A stretch of 64,000 bases of DNA from Cacajao melanocephalus (lineage: Eukaryota; Chordata; Mammalia; Primates; Pitheciidae): contig CAUYLG010018048.1 in the NCBI GenBank assembly GCA_963573385.1, positions 24,751 through 88,750 on the forward strand, written 5' to 3'. The stretch's first letter is position 1. Each line of letters begins with the position of its first letter. The notes under the pieces are model-generated. The model was not told the origin of the DNA. It made no database searches and was given only the letters and a program-made list of their open reading frames with translations. This document shows positions 53,120 through 64,000 of the stretch, piece by piece. The position numbers and the translations under genes were made by a program.

Positions 53120-53665
53120 TGGTCATTGTTCTCAGAAGGGTGTATTACATTGCTGTCATTTCCTCATTTCCTATCTGTTCCTGACCCATTCCAATCTAGA
53201 CTTTGTGCTCATCACTTGGCCAAAATTGCAAGGTCACCACTGATTTTCATATTGCAAAATTTAATGGACACTCTTCTATGTATACCTAACTTAAAATCAT
53301 CAGCATTAGACATAGCCACTCCCTTAAAGAAAATAGGTCTCCTCACTAATCTTCTGGAAGGTCATATTTTCCTGGTTTTCTTTCTACCTCCCGGGCTACC
53401 CTTTCTCAATCTTCTTTGGTAGCTAATTTCCCTCCACTTAAGCTCAAAATGAAATGTTTTACATATTTAGTAATTCATCTTGAACATTCTCCTTTTCTCT
53501 GTTTGGACACCCTCCATTAGTAATATCATGCATTTCTTTAGTTTTCAAGTAGCATTCTTTATGTTTCCAGTTCTCAAATTTATAACTCTGGGCAAGGCCT
53601 CTCCTCTGAGCTCCATTCTCCCATCCTTGACTATCTAGGGACATAGCAGTAAAGACTGTTCCCAT
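53120..53665 (+). repeat. L2 LINE ORF2 relic (reverse transcriptase region)
   Basis: Ordered matches to L2 coding text: 'gcaaggtcaccactgatttt', 'aaaatttaatggacactctt', 'agacatagccactccctta' (the 'AFDTVDHSLL' segment of CR1-like reverse transcriptases, broken), 'ttcctggttttctttctacc', and later 'agttctcaaatttataactc' with 'cctctgagctccattctccc'. Stops and indels remove any function. The 98-codon frame at 53126-53422 is part of it. Confidence 0.65.
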
Positions 53666-53769
53666 CTTCCCTGGTCATCAGGGCCATCCTCTAGGTGAAA
53701 AGAGTCTTTATTCTTTCAGTGGTGACCTGCATCTGCATATGCAAGGTTTCAAAGAGATTAAGACATTCA

Positions 53770-54046
53770 GGGGACTCCATGTTTGGGTCCCCTTCCATGA
53801 ACACTCCCTTTGTGGAAGCTGTTTTTCTCTCTCCTGGATTTTCCCTCTGGCATCCCCTTCCACACTCTCTCGTAGAAGCCTGTCTTCCCCTCCTAAACTC
53901 CATCTCTCTCTATTCCCTTCCACTCAGTGTGGAAGCTGCTTTCCTCTCCTGGATTCCATCTTTCTGGATTCTCTCACTCAGAGTGAGAGTTAGCTGTTTC
54001 TTTCTCTCTCTTTCTCCTGTTTCTCTTTCTAAATAAATCACTTTCT
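53770..54046 (+). repeat. About 60-bp imperfect tandem repeat ending in AATAAA and an A-rich tail
   Basis: Three adjoining units of about 59-60 bp start near 53812, 53871 and 53930 (each with a 'gtggaagctg'-like head and a 'ccttccact'-like tail), with a partial unit before. The multiple-of-three period keeps a 113-codon frame open (53695-54036) with a roughly 20-residue repeat beginning VEA. An AATAAA at about 54032 is followed by an A-rich, AAAT-repeat tail. This could be a retroposed transcript or LTR end; I do not recognise the source. Confidence 0.7.
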
Positions 54047-54214
54047 ATAAAAAATAAATAAATAACAATAAAAAATAAAGACACGCAGAAACTGGTGAAT
54101 ACTGTACTAAATTATCTCACTCAGACCTGTATTTTACCTTTATTACTAAACTAATCTTTTCCACAAAGTGGCTCTAAGTGTAATTTTCTAATTTTTTATA
54201 TTTAACTTTCTTAA

Positions 54215-54355
54215 TGGGAAATATATACATATATTTATGAATATATATAATCTATTATATATACACATATTTATGCATATATGATATAAAATATACATTT
54301 ATAAATATATGTATATATTACATATATATTTACACACATTATATATATACACAAT
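54215..54355. repeat. (TA)n-rich tract
   Basis: A run of 'atatacatat', 'tatataatct' and 'acacattatatata' words, about 140 bp, nearly all A/T. Confidence 0.9.
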
Positions 54356-54773
54356 GGATACTTAGCTGTAAAAATAGAAGAACATCCTACCATTTGCCAC
54401 AACATTGATGGACCTGGAAGACATTATGCTAAATGAAGTAAAACAGAGACAGAACAATACTGCATCATGATCTCGCTTATAGGTAGAATCTTTTAAAAAG
54501 GTCAAAACACAGCAAAAATAGAAGAATAAAATAGTGGTTATCAGGGGCAGGGGTGGTGGTGAGGAAATGGGGAAATATAGTACAAAACTACAGAGTAGCA
54601 GATACATAGGATGAACACTCCTAGAGGTCTAATGTGCAACATGAGGACTGTAGTTAATAAAATTGTATTAGGAATTTTTGTTGAAAAGATACTTTCTTTC
54701 ATAGAGGTCTAAGAGACTGTGAACTATTTGTCATTAACATGTATGTTTTCTATATGCTTTATAATGCCTAGAA

Positions 54774-54952
54774 ATGTGGTCCTCAATTATTTTTAAACAT
54801 CAGAAACTCTCTGAAGCTTTAAAGACATATAAGAACTAATCTCACTCCACAAACTCTGATATAATAAGTTTGTAGGGGTCCCTATGCGTGCACAATTTTT
54901 TAAACTTTACTAACTAATTTGGGAAACAACCATGGTCTCCAAGTACTGTATT
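54774..54952. mobile_element. Diverged hAT-type MER element
   Basis: 'atgtggtcctcaattatttt', 'catcagaaactctctgaagc', 'aactctgatataataagttt' and 'aatttgggaaacaaccatgg' follow the layout of the common MER1-group elements, which have 'tggtctcaaac' and 'gagaaccac' termini. There is no transposase. Strongly mutated. Confidence 0.45.
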
Positions 54953-55240
54953 AGAATGGTAGATGCTGAAAAACATTTGTTGAGCAAACTGAATATTTTT
55001 TTAAGAGTCACAGTTAAAAAAAATTATAATTATTTAAAGAATTACTTTGCATCCAAAGTACAAAATAAATTATTGTTGATAGATTTGAGGGAATAAGTCC
55101 GTAAACTTCTGTTGTATTTTCAAACAACAAACAAATTAGGAAAGCTATGTGTTATTTTTTCCAACAAATCTTAACAGGCATTGATTGCAGTGTCCAAAAT
55201 TAATAGTAGGTACAGAACCCATTTAATAAGAGGTCAATTG

Positions 55241-55549
<309 letters not shown>

Positions 55550-55559
55550 AGGTCAATTG

Positions 55560-58440
55560 ATTTGGGGTCATTTTCATTTGGAAGTAGGCATAAATTAACT
55601 TACATGCTGTTCTGCTAACAAGTGAATATGTCGTTTTGATCCAAAAGGTGATTACCTTTACCCTAGGAAAGTCCATTCTATATATTATAGTGAAAAGGAG
55701 AGCAAAATTGTCTGGCTAGAAGAAAAGGAAAAACACATTTTAATTTATTCACTCAATGTATTCATTCTTCTGAATTATTTAACATAAATGTTATAAACTT
55801 CTTAATCAGATAGAGAAAATTTCAGAAGACATAGGAATAATTTGATTTTAAAAATTGATTTTTTCCAGTTACCTGTGAACTCCATTGTTAACTCTGCTGC
55901 TTTCAACTTTGAGATCTATGTGAATTGCCCATATAATTTTTTTCACCCAATACTGACATACATCACCTTTCTTGAAGAATTAATTAACCTAAAAAAATAC
56001 AGATTGAAAAGAGCCCACCATAATTTACATGTGTAATGCAATTCCCTAGAATGTAATTTTGTACCAGAAAATGGGTAATTTCTTTATTATTGTGAACTAC
56101 TATGAATTGTAATAACTAAAAATAAATTATGAGTTGGTTTGAATCTGGTTTTCAAGACAGCCCCTTAGAAATTAAGATAGCCTCTGCCATATGGTAATAT
56201 CACCCCATTTCCCTATTTACACAATAAGTGGTTTACTGTTTTTAATGGTATTGTTCTCAATAGTTGATGTTGATCCTAGTATGTCAAATGGAAGTTAGGG
56301 AGACAAGAACTTCTGATACAGCCTTGATGTGTGCTAAGGGCAAGCACATGAGGGTATGGGTGTTTATTTCCTTGGTAACGATTGACAGTCCCTCACCTTC
56401 TCCCATCTTATAGTTTCCTCTCTAGACAACACGATGGTGTTACCAAAAAGTTAAGTACATGTACTCCAAACACAAAGATATATGAAGCCCTTTTAAAACT
56501 TATCCTGCCTTTCAAAATATCTGAAATGCATTCATTGTAGGGGCCTTAACTGTGAATTATTATTTTAAAAGTTCATTTCCTTTCCTTTTTTTCTTACATT
56601 TATGTTTACTGTTTATTGTGATTTCTTCACTTAAAATTATATTAAATTTAAAATAATTATAGTGAAAATTAACAGATTAAATTGGTCAATAACTATAGAA
56701 AGTGCCAACAAAAAATAATATGCATTTTAAAATACTGTCACACAATCAAGTTATACAAGAAAACATGCAAATACACACAACACACATACTGTGCAAGAAC
56801 ACCCCAAATATTCAAAATATTTACATTTTTTTCAGAACTATGTTATACTTGTGTGTTTTAATAGTGTTGGTATTAGTAATTTAATTCCAGAATAAATCAG
56901 ATTTGTTAAAACAGTTGTTCATTTCTAATATTTCCCTCTAAAGGTTTTTAGAGCTTTGGAAATAGATTTCTATGCTCACAATGAGTATAAAGGGCATACT
57001 GAAAAGCATATCCCAATGGAAACCCCTTTGCATGATAGGGACTGTCTAAATTTTAATGACATTAACTCCCTGAAAATAACATTCATTTCCTGCATATGCA
57101 AATTTTCTTAATGTGAACCCCCCCCCATAACAGGTAGAATGTATAAAGTTAATGAAGCCATGTAATTACAATCACTATGGTGACTGCAATCCCTTGAGAA
57201 CAATAATGTGATAATATACACGAGTTTTTACTTTCTTTGGAAACACAGCTTATAATTTGAAAACAGATAGTAAAATATTTTCATTATCTTCCTCCAGCTC
57301 CTAAGGCAAAAGCAGGTACAAATAGATTACGCTCTTTATTAACTGAAAATAAAATAAGAGAAGGGAAAAACACAATGTTTGTAATTGTTTATTTTCAACT
57401 TTCAATGACTTCATTTGGCTTCTGTGTAAAACCTTCTTTCCTTTTAATCAGAAAAACACCAGGGTCATTGATTGGAGCCAGATATTTTTTCTTAAATCCT
57501 GATCTTTTATTGTTAATACAAGCAGGCTACATAACTAGTGCTTATTGCTATTGTGCTAACATGACATAACTAGTACTTTTGAACTGGGCAACAAAGTCCT
57601 CAAATATTACTCAGTGATTTGAGGAGCCTGGGAGTGATGGTAAAAAGATGATTTTTAGGAACTCTTCCTGGGTTTTAAATTATAATTATCTATGGTTTTG
57701 AGAGACCAGGAAACAAATAAACAGCACAGGAGAAAGTCTACAACTCCTTAGGCTTGTCCCCAAGAGTTGCTGAGTCCATATTCAGTCCAAATGAAGACAA
57801 TCATTCAGTATAGAACACTGATGGCCCAGGAATTTTTCATTAGCATTAGATACAATGATACCTAAATTATTTTTCCCATTATCTTACATCTCTGTCCATT
57901 TATTTTGAAAAATACTATAAAAAGTATAATTCTTCTTTTTCTATATCACCCAGGAATATAGGATGTTACATTTTAAGCTACTCATAAAGGCACTGAAATC
58001 AAACTATACCAAAACAATCTCATAAGGTATGTGAATATAGTCCACAAATGAATCTCTCCTTACATGCCTATCAGTTGATTCCACTTACTTTTATCCTCTC
58101 ACTCACTAAAAATGTGGATTTTTTTTCCAACAAAGCAGAATGTTCTGGGCAAGAGTTGGTGACACACAAATATATACTGACAATATTGAGCTCCAAGAAT
58201 AGCTGAGAAATATAGTTTCCTACAAAATGAATAGTAGTAAAGTAAGATTCAGCTTTATGCAATTACATTTTTAAAAGATTAACTTTTTGAAATTGTTTTG
58301 AGAACATGAACTGGTTTTCTCAAATCTTCCAAATTAAATTCACTATAACACACTAAAACTGGAACTAGATATCATCAAGCATGAGTAGATGCAATCGAGC
58401 ACAAAAATAATACTTTTGTCGTCTCTTATTTTTAATTAAT
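55560..58440. other. Repeat-poor interval without a recognised gene
   Basis: No interspersed repeat recognised over about 2.9 kb. An octamer ATGCAAAT (57096-57103) is the only motif noted, and alone it proves nothing. Frames at 55842-56036, 56702-56884 and 57375-57569 have no domain signature. Confidence 0.5.
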
Positions 58441-58444
58441 AAAT

Positions 58445-59092
58445 TTTATTTTTTAGAGCTCTTTTAAGTTCACAGCACAGATTAGTAGAAAGTATAGACA
58501 GTTCCCATATGTACAGGACAACCTCCATTTATAGCTACAGCCTCTATCACAGTGATACATTTGATACAATTCATGAACTGCTACTGACACATTATTATTA
58601 CTCAAAGTCCATAATTTATATTAAGGTTCACTCTTGGTATTGTACTTTTTTAATGTATAACAACATATATCCACCATTGTGGTATCACATACATTAACTT
58701 TATTCTCCTAAAAAATCTTCCCTCCCCCTTAACTCCTGGGAGCCACTGATCTTTTTACTGTCTCCCTAGTTTAATCTTTACCAGAATGTCATATGATAGT
58801 TGGACTTATATAGCATATGGTCTTCCACATTGGCTTTTTTGACTTAATAATATGCATTTAAATCTTCCCCATGTCTTTTCATAGCTGGCTTGATAGTGCA
58901 TTTTATTATAACTCTGAATAATATTGATTGTTTGGATGAACCTCAACTTATTTATCTATTAACCTACTAAAGGCGTTCTTTGTTTTGTCCAAATTTTGAC
59001 AACTGTAAGTAAAGCTCACATAAATATATTGGTTTTTGTGAGACAATAAGTTTTCAATTCATTTGGGTAAATACCAAGGAGTAAATAATAAA
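58445..59092 (-). mobile_element. Old L1 (L1M class) 3' end, antisense
   Basis: Antisense L1 text: 'ttagagctcttttaagttca', 'cagcacagattagtagaaag', 'gacacattattattactcaa', 'gttcactcttggtattgtac', 'gagccactgatctttttact', 'cagaatgtcatatgatagtt', 'attcatttgggtaaatacca'. It covers the 3' UTR and the very end of ORF2. Diverged but collinear. Confidence 0.85.
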
Positions 59093-59820
59093 TATTTTGA
59101 CTTGATTACTAAATTTTTATGACAATAAGTTTTCATGACTTGACCTCTGGGTCAGAGCAATGTGTTTGGGGGATGGAATATGTAGATTTGGGCTGACGTT
59201 TTAAAAAATTCAAATAAAGAAAAGTACCTTGCTCTTTGGCTAATTCACCAATTATTCCAAGATAATATGTAAAAATAATTAGAAAACATAACACAGAGAT
59301 AGTATTTTAACATAAAATTGGTGTGTTTAACAGTAAGTACCATACTCCTATGGAGAGGAAATAAGTACAAAGTTTCTTTGGATTTCCAACAAGTCTCGCC
59401 TTATAACCAAGGAATATGAGATATTTTATATTAAACCAGTAAATTCAATATGGTATCCATATTGAACAATGATACTAAAGAAAGTTTATGGAAATATCAT
59501 GGTGTTTCCAACTTCCATTTTGAAAATTAGAAAAAATTACCTGGCTATTCTTGGTTTGCCCCTGACACTAGATGATGGTTTGTTTACATAAAAAGCAAAT
59601 AAGCATTTTTATATGATCAAGCACATATCCATTTTCTGGCATGTATTCAATGTCTCTATCCTCTTTGTTTACTCTCTTTAAAACACATTCTTGGTTTTCC
59701 TTAGATTTCAATTTCTCCCATGATGTAAAGTGAGAGTGGAATTAGTGTCAGCCTTCTTTAGCATTGCAAGACATTGCCCAAGAGGCCTTCATCAACCTCA
59801 CCCAATCCAAATCACTGAGG
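59093..59820. other. Unassigned sequence
   Basis: No gene or repeat recognised between the antisense L1 end and the next L1 5' region. Confidence 0.45.
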
Positions 59821-60789
59821 GGATATGAACTGCAGCATAGTCTCAGGGGAGCTAAGAGCTGGGTAAAGGTACACAGGTTCACGTGTATGGCATGTATCTC
59901 AAAAACTGACTGCAGGTTCCACTAATTGGCTCTCAGACTGCACCAAGAGGCCCAACTGTAAAACCCATAAACAGCTCACCTGCACCCTCTCAACTGACTG
60001 ATGCATGGCCTCAGCACCCCACATATGCCCCTGATATGGCATATGTGAAATTCTGCAAAAGACAAACATTGACCTCCACAGGGGGCATACCCAAACTCCC
60101 ACAGACAACACATAGAGGGCAGCAGCCTCAACTCTGCAGCATGGGGAGAAGTTACATAATCTTGAGCATTTTAAGACACTGCCCTAAGGGGGAAAAGCAG
60201 ATTTTCAGAGCCTTGCTTGATTTTGCAGAAACAAGACAAGACACTCAATCCTAAGGCATCCCCACTAAAAGTGAACAAAATTTGGGCAGATGCATCCATA
60301 GAGATGGTCTGAGGGACCCTAAAATCTTCAGCACAGATGACTGATAAGTCTTTCTTTCTGGACATCAATAAGTAAAAACTTGAGGAGGAGACTGCTTCTT
60401 CCAATGCAAAGACAGCAATGCAGGACTTCAATGAACATGAAGAATCAAGAAAATATAACATCACTAAGAAAAATTGAACCTACAGTGTTTGATCTCAAAG
60501 AAATTAAGACCTATAAATTGCTTAAAGATAATTCAAAATAATAATCTTAAAGAAGCTCAATAAGTTATAAGAACACAAATAGACAATTAAGTGAAATTTT
60601 AAAATATGTTAACAAAATGAGAAATTTGACATAGAGATAGAAACTATAAAAAGAACCAAACAGAAATTCTGAAGTTTAGGAATACAATGATTAAACTAAA
60701 AAATTTAATAGAGAGATTGAGCAAAACATTCAAGCATAAAAAAGAATCCATAAACTCAAAAAAGATTATTTGAAATTGTCTAGGAGAGC

Positions 60790-60792
<3 letters not shown>

Positions 60793-60887
<95 letters not shown>

Positions 60888-60892
60888 AAGAA
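60793..60892. repeat. (TG)n then (AG)n compound microsatellite
   Basis: About 22 TG units followed by about 15 AG units and a GACAGA tail, expanded inside the ORF1 relic of the old L1. Confidence 0.97.
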
Positions 60893-61145
60893 GAAAGCTA
60901 ACTGAACTCACTGGACAACTTAGAGAGAAACAACATACACATTACAAAATATCAAGAAGAAACAGATAAACAGAAAGGAGAAGAAGGCTTAGCTGAAAAA
61001 ATAATGAAAGAAAGTTTCCCAAATCTAGGTAGGAAAATGAACACCCAAATCCATAATGCCCTAAGAACTGAAAATGGGCTGAATAGCAAGAAAATATCAC
61101 TGAAACACATCAAAATGAAATTGGCAAATTTAAAAAAAGAGAAAC

Positions 61146-61754
61146 TTTTTTGTCTTTCCAATTATAGTTTATTAAGATTGGGTTATTTTAATTTTTGAAT
61201 ATTTTATGATAATATAATCTAGTGAGAGGAATTGGCAGCTAATTACAAATTTTGCTGTAGTTTTCGTTTTTTCTTCCAACTTTTAAGTTAAAGGGTACAC
61301 ATGAAAGATGTGCAGGTTTGCTACCTAGGTAAATGTGTGCCATGGTGGTTTGCTGAATAGATCATCCCATCACCTAGGAATTAAGCCCAACATCCATTAG
61401 CTATTCTTCCTGATCCTCTGCCTCCTCCCACTGCCCACCCTCCACCAAGCTCTAGTGTGTGCTGTTCTCCCTGTCCCTGTGTCCCTGTGATATCATCATT
61501 TAGCTTTGACTTATAAATGAGAATATATGGTATTTGGTTTTATGTTCTTGCATTAGTCAGCTAAAGGTAATGACATCTAGCTTCATTCATATCTCTGCAA
61601 AGGATATGATCCTGTTTCTTTTTATGGCTGCATAGTATTTCATGGTATATATGCACAAAATTTTGTTTCTGCAGTGCAGGGATTGATGGCCATTTAGGTT
61701 GATTCCATGCCTTGCTATTGTGGATAGTGCTGCAATGAATATACATTGCAGTAT
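61146..61754 (-). mobile_element. Antisense primate L1 (L1PB-like) 3' end with a candidate 3' transduction
   Basis: Read on the minus strand: ORF2 C-terminal end and 3' UTR (plus-strand words 'caggtttgctacctaggtaa', 'tcacctaggaattaagccca', 'atggctgcatagtatttcat'), a short A6 (61267-61272), about 113 bp of non-L1 sequence containing AATAAA (plus strand 61168-61173), then a final A6 (61146-61151) 17 bases beyond the signal. A 14-bp target duplication with one mismatch (61132-61145 and 61755-61768) encloses all of it, so the extra DNA moved with the L1. Confidence 0.8.
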
Positions 61755-62576
61755 AAAAATAGAGAAACTCCTGAAAGCAGCAAGAGAAAAGCAGATGGTC
61801 ACATACAAGGTAAATATCATAAGACTATCAGCATATTTCTCAGAAGAAATCTTGTAGTCTAAAAGAGATTTCAGAGATATATTCAGCATACTGAAAGAAA
61901 ACATAAAAAACCAGTCAACCAAGAATACTTTACCCAGAAAAGTTCCCCTTCAGAAACAAAGGAGAGGAAAAGACATTCACAAATAATCAAAAGCTAAGAG
62001 AGTTCATAACAACTAAACCTTAGCCGCAAAAACTGATAAAAGATGTCCTTCAAGTTGAAATGGAAGGATACTAAATAACAATATAAATTCATATGAACTT
62101 ATTGGTAAAGGTAAGCAAATAGTCATATTCAGAATTCCTTACTACTATAAGGGTGGTACATAAATTACTTCAATACTAGCATAAAAATTTTAAATATTAT
62201 TAAAAATAAGTATAATAAGAATAATTTATTTTAAAACTCATTATTAAAAATGTGTTATCTTGCCATTAGTAAAGTGAGAATGGAGAAGTAAATGTGTAGA
62301 GTTTTTGTATGCAATCAAACTTAGTTGTTGCCAATTTGAAATAAACTATTATAACTATAAGATGGTTTAGGTAAATTTTATGGCATCACAAAGAAAAGAC
62401 AAAGATCTACAACAGAGAAAGAAAAACAATAAAAGTATAAGACTATAAAAATTATCAAAACACAAAGGAAGTCAGGAAGAGAGAAAAAGAAATAAAAGCT
62501 ACAAGACCAAGTGAAAACAACCAACAAATAGCAACAATCAATACTAGTCTATCAATAATTACTTTAAATGTAAATG

Positions 62577-62786
62577 GGGTTGGGTTCAGTGGCTAATACC
62601 TGTAATCTCAACAGTTTATAGAGTTGAGACTGGAGGATCAGTTGAGGCCAGGAGTTTGAGACCAGCTTGGGCAACTGAGGAGACACTTAGTAACCTATAA
62701 TCACACCACTGCACTAAATTCAGGGCAATAGAATGAGAACCTGTCATTCATTCATTCATTCATGAATGAATAAATAAACAAATAAA
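62577..62786 (+). mobile_element. Alu-related monomer (FLAM-like or deleted AluJ), sense
   Basis: A left-arm text ('tgaggccaggagtttgagac') joins directly to 'aatcacaccactgcact' and ends 'gagaacctgtc', so it is a monomer or an internally deleted old Alu. An (ATTC)n/(AATA)n tail follows. The exact 11-bp flanking repeat 'taaatgtaaat' (62565-62575 and 62787-62797) is its target duplication in the L1 endonuclease region. Confidence 0.85.
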
Positions 62787-63286
62787 TAAATGTAAATTGA
62801 TTAAATTACCTAATCAAAGACATAGAATGGCTAGATGGATAATAGAACAAGAACAAACTATATGCTTCCTAGAAGATATTTACTTTAGCTTTAAGGAAAT
62901 GCATAAGCTGAAAGTGAAGGGATAGAGAAAGATATTCTGTGCCAATGGCAATCAAAAGTGAGCAGCTGGACTACACGTGTATCAGCAAAAAGTAATATCA
63001 AGTATCAGACAAAATAATAATATCAAGTATCTTTTCTGGCCCCAAGAGTTTGTAACTAGGAAGCAACAACAGAAGTAAAATTGAAAAATTGACAAATATG
63101 TAGAAATCAAATATCACATTCCCGAGCAACAAATGTGCCAAAGAAGAAATTGAAAAGAAAATCAAAAATATCTTGAAACATGTTAAAATAAAAACACAAC
63201 ATACTAAAACTTAATGAATGTAGTTAAAGCAGTTTTCAGAGGAATGTTTAGGGTGATAAACACCTACATTAAGGAAAAAAAAAAAA

Positions 63287-63599
63287 GGCCAGGTGCAGTG
63301 GGTGATGCCTGTATAATCTGAGCACTTTGAGAGACTTAGCCAGGAGGGTAGCTTGAGCCTAGGAGTTTGAGACCAGTCAGGGCAACACAGCCATATCTTG
63401 TCTCTTAAAAAAAAAATTGAAAAATTAGCCAGGTGTTGTGGTGCATGCTTGTAGCCCTAGCTACCTGGCAGGCTGAGGCAGAAGGATTGCTTAATCGCAG
63501 GGGCTATAGGCTACAGGAAGCTGTGATTGCATCACTGCATTCCAGCTTGGATGACAGTGAGACTCTGTCTCCAGAAAATAAAAATAAAAATAAAAAAAA
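63287..63599 (+). mobile_element. AluJ-like element, sense
   Basis: Old dimeric Alu: 'ggccaggtgcagtgggtgat', 'agcttgagcctaggagtttg', an A-rich linker, 'ttagccaggtgttgtggtgc', 'gctgtgattgcatcactgca', and a tail of AAAAT repeats. The diagnostic style is J and the divergence is high. The next L1 inserted at the end of its tail. Confidence 0.92.
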
Positions 63600-63609
63600 T
63601 CCCAAATAG

Positions 63610-64000
63610 AGGAGAGAGCCAAGATGGCCGATTAACAACAGCTCAGGATTGTAGCTCCCAGTGAAAGCGCAGAGAGCGAGTGGACGCTGCACTTTCAGAC
63701 GAATTTTTGTTGCCCACAGACTAGGAGATTCCCGGCGGAGGAGCCACTCGGGTCGCCAGCGCGACTTTTTTGGCCGGCGCGGCTATTTTGCCAGCGCCCC
63801 AGCACGGCGCTTCTCGGCGTGGAGTATACGGGACGACTTCGGCTCGGCTGGTCCCGTCCCCACAAGGAGAACAGCAATTGGAAGCGCTGAGGACTGAGAG
63901 TTTCACAGTAAGCACAGCTGAACCGGGAAGGTCCAGCTGTGCGGGGAAGGGGCGTCCGCCAAAGGAAAACTAAGAAACAGGAAAAACTTCATCACCGGGC
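63610..64000 (+). mobile_element. 5' end of a primate L1: CpG-rich 5' UTR, continues beyond the window
   Basis: It starts 'ggagagagccaagatggccg', the characteristic first bases of primate L1s. A CpG-dense 5' UTR follows, with many cg dinucleotides and gcgc, ggcgcgg and cggctcgg words, in sharp contrast to the AT-rich surroundings. It is sense-oriented and 5'-intact, so the copy could be full length. ORF1 and ORF2 lie outside the window. Open frames on both strands here (63661-63973) are by-products of the CpG-rich UTR. The subfamily looks older than the human-specific group. Confidence 0.85.
63620..63630 (+). promoter_or_regulatory. YY1-type site at the L1 start
   Basis: The sequence 'caagatggccg' lies about 10 bases into the L1. 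In primate L1s this site binds YY1 and positions transcription at the element's first base. Here it is intact, although activity is not shown. Confidence 0.75.

Larger units (their letters stand above)
59825..63609 (+). mobile_element. Third old L1 (L1M class), 5' UTR to ORF2 start, with nested insertions
   Basis: 5' UTR-like 59825-60430; ORF1 relic 60430-62060 (words such as 'aaccaaacagaaattctgaa', 'aagcagcaagagaaaagcag', 'gaagaaatcttgtag' and 'caaccaagaatactttaccc'); spacer to about 62560; start of ORF2 endonuclease 62560-63260 ('attactttaaatgtaaat', 'agctgaaagtgaagggatag'). ORF1 is split by a (TG)n(AG)n expansion and an antisense L1. Two Alu-related elements and a younger L1 5' end follow. 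No intact frame. Confidence 0.8.

Noticed and set aside
53695..54036. A possible repeat-containing secreted or membrane protein
   Set aside because: Openness follows from a tandem repeat with a period of about 60 bp and pyrimidine-rich DNA. No signal or domain supports a gene, so it is kept only as a repeat finding.
57096..57103. POU octamer ATGCAAAT as a regulatory site
   Set aside because: A single 8-base match is expected by chance in AT-rich DNA (another occurs near 21117).
63695..63973. Several overlapping frames with Arg-rich sequence in GC-rich DNA, suggesting a first exon with a CpG island
   Set aside because: The DNA is the 5' UTR of an L1. The CpG density belongs to the element and not to a gene promoter. 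An ORF0-like antisense frame cannot be claimed from this sequence.

Overview
This is nuclear genomic DNA from a primate, most likely human. It carries many dimeric Alu elements (both older J-type and younger S-type copies), L1 fragments of primate-specific type, MaLR LTRs (MST, THE1 and MLT1 types), a MER5A-like hAT element, a Tigger-like element, and MIR and L2 relics. The sequence is AT-rich, rich in microsatellites, and looks like an intergenic region or a very large intron. I found no host protein-coding exon, no tRNA, rRNA or snRNA gene and no CRISPR array. Every open frame longer than about 60 codons is either inside a transposon or has no recognisable protein character.

Layout. 1-7400: mostly unassigned AT-rich DNA with MIR and L2 relics, a striking 290-bp inverted repeat (2363-2652), and an antisense L1 3' end split by an MST-type LTR (5296-5996). 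7400-11180: a very old sense L1 (5' region, ORF1, start of ORF2) interrupted by an MLT1 LTR. 11280-19046: a second, almost end-to-end old L1 that has received an Alu, an MLT1 LTR with some internal sequence, and a young 5'-truncated L1. 19046-35300: unassigned DNA with three Alus, L2 and MIR relics and two hAT-type fragments. 35300-41150: an Alu, an antisense old L1, a primate L1 3' end, a diverged sense L1, a large TA-rich satellite-like tract, and a THE1 solo LTR with an exact 5-bp target duplication. 41500-47200: two Alus, an L1 fragment and a 1.2-kb Tigger-type transposon bounded by TA dinucleotides. 48400-58400: the most repeat-poor part, holding a small tandem duplication, an ERV-type LTR, an L2 reverse transcriptase relic, a 60-bp tandem repeat and one Alu. 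58400-64000: an antisense L1 3' end, then a third old L1 riddled with later insertions. The last of these is the CpG-rich 5' end of a primate L1 that runs off the right edge.

Nothing here works as an operon or pathway; the features are a stratified record of transposition. I did not find a previously undescribed biological system. The items best worth a second look are the near-perfect inverted repeat at 2363-2652, the antisense L1 at 61146-61754 that appears to carry a 3'-transduced segment, the 78-bp local duplication inside the Tigger-type element, the 60-bp tandem repeat at about 53770-53995, and the L1 promoter at the right edge. Family names come from recognising consensus features by eye; no database search was run, so subfamily labels are approximate.
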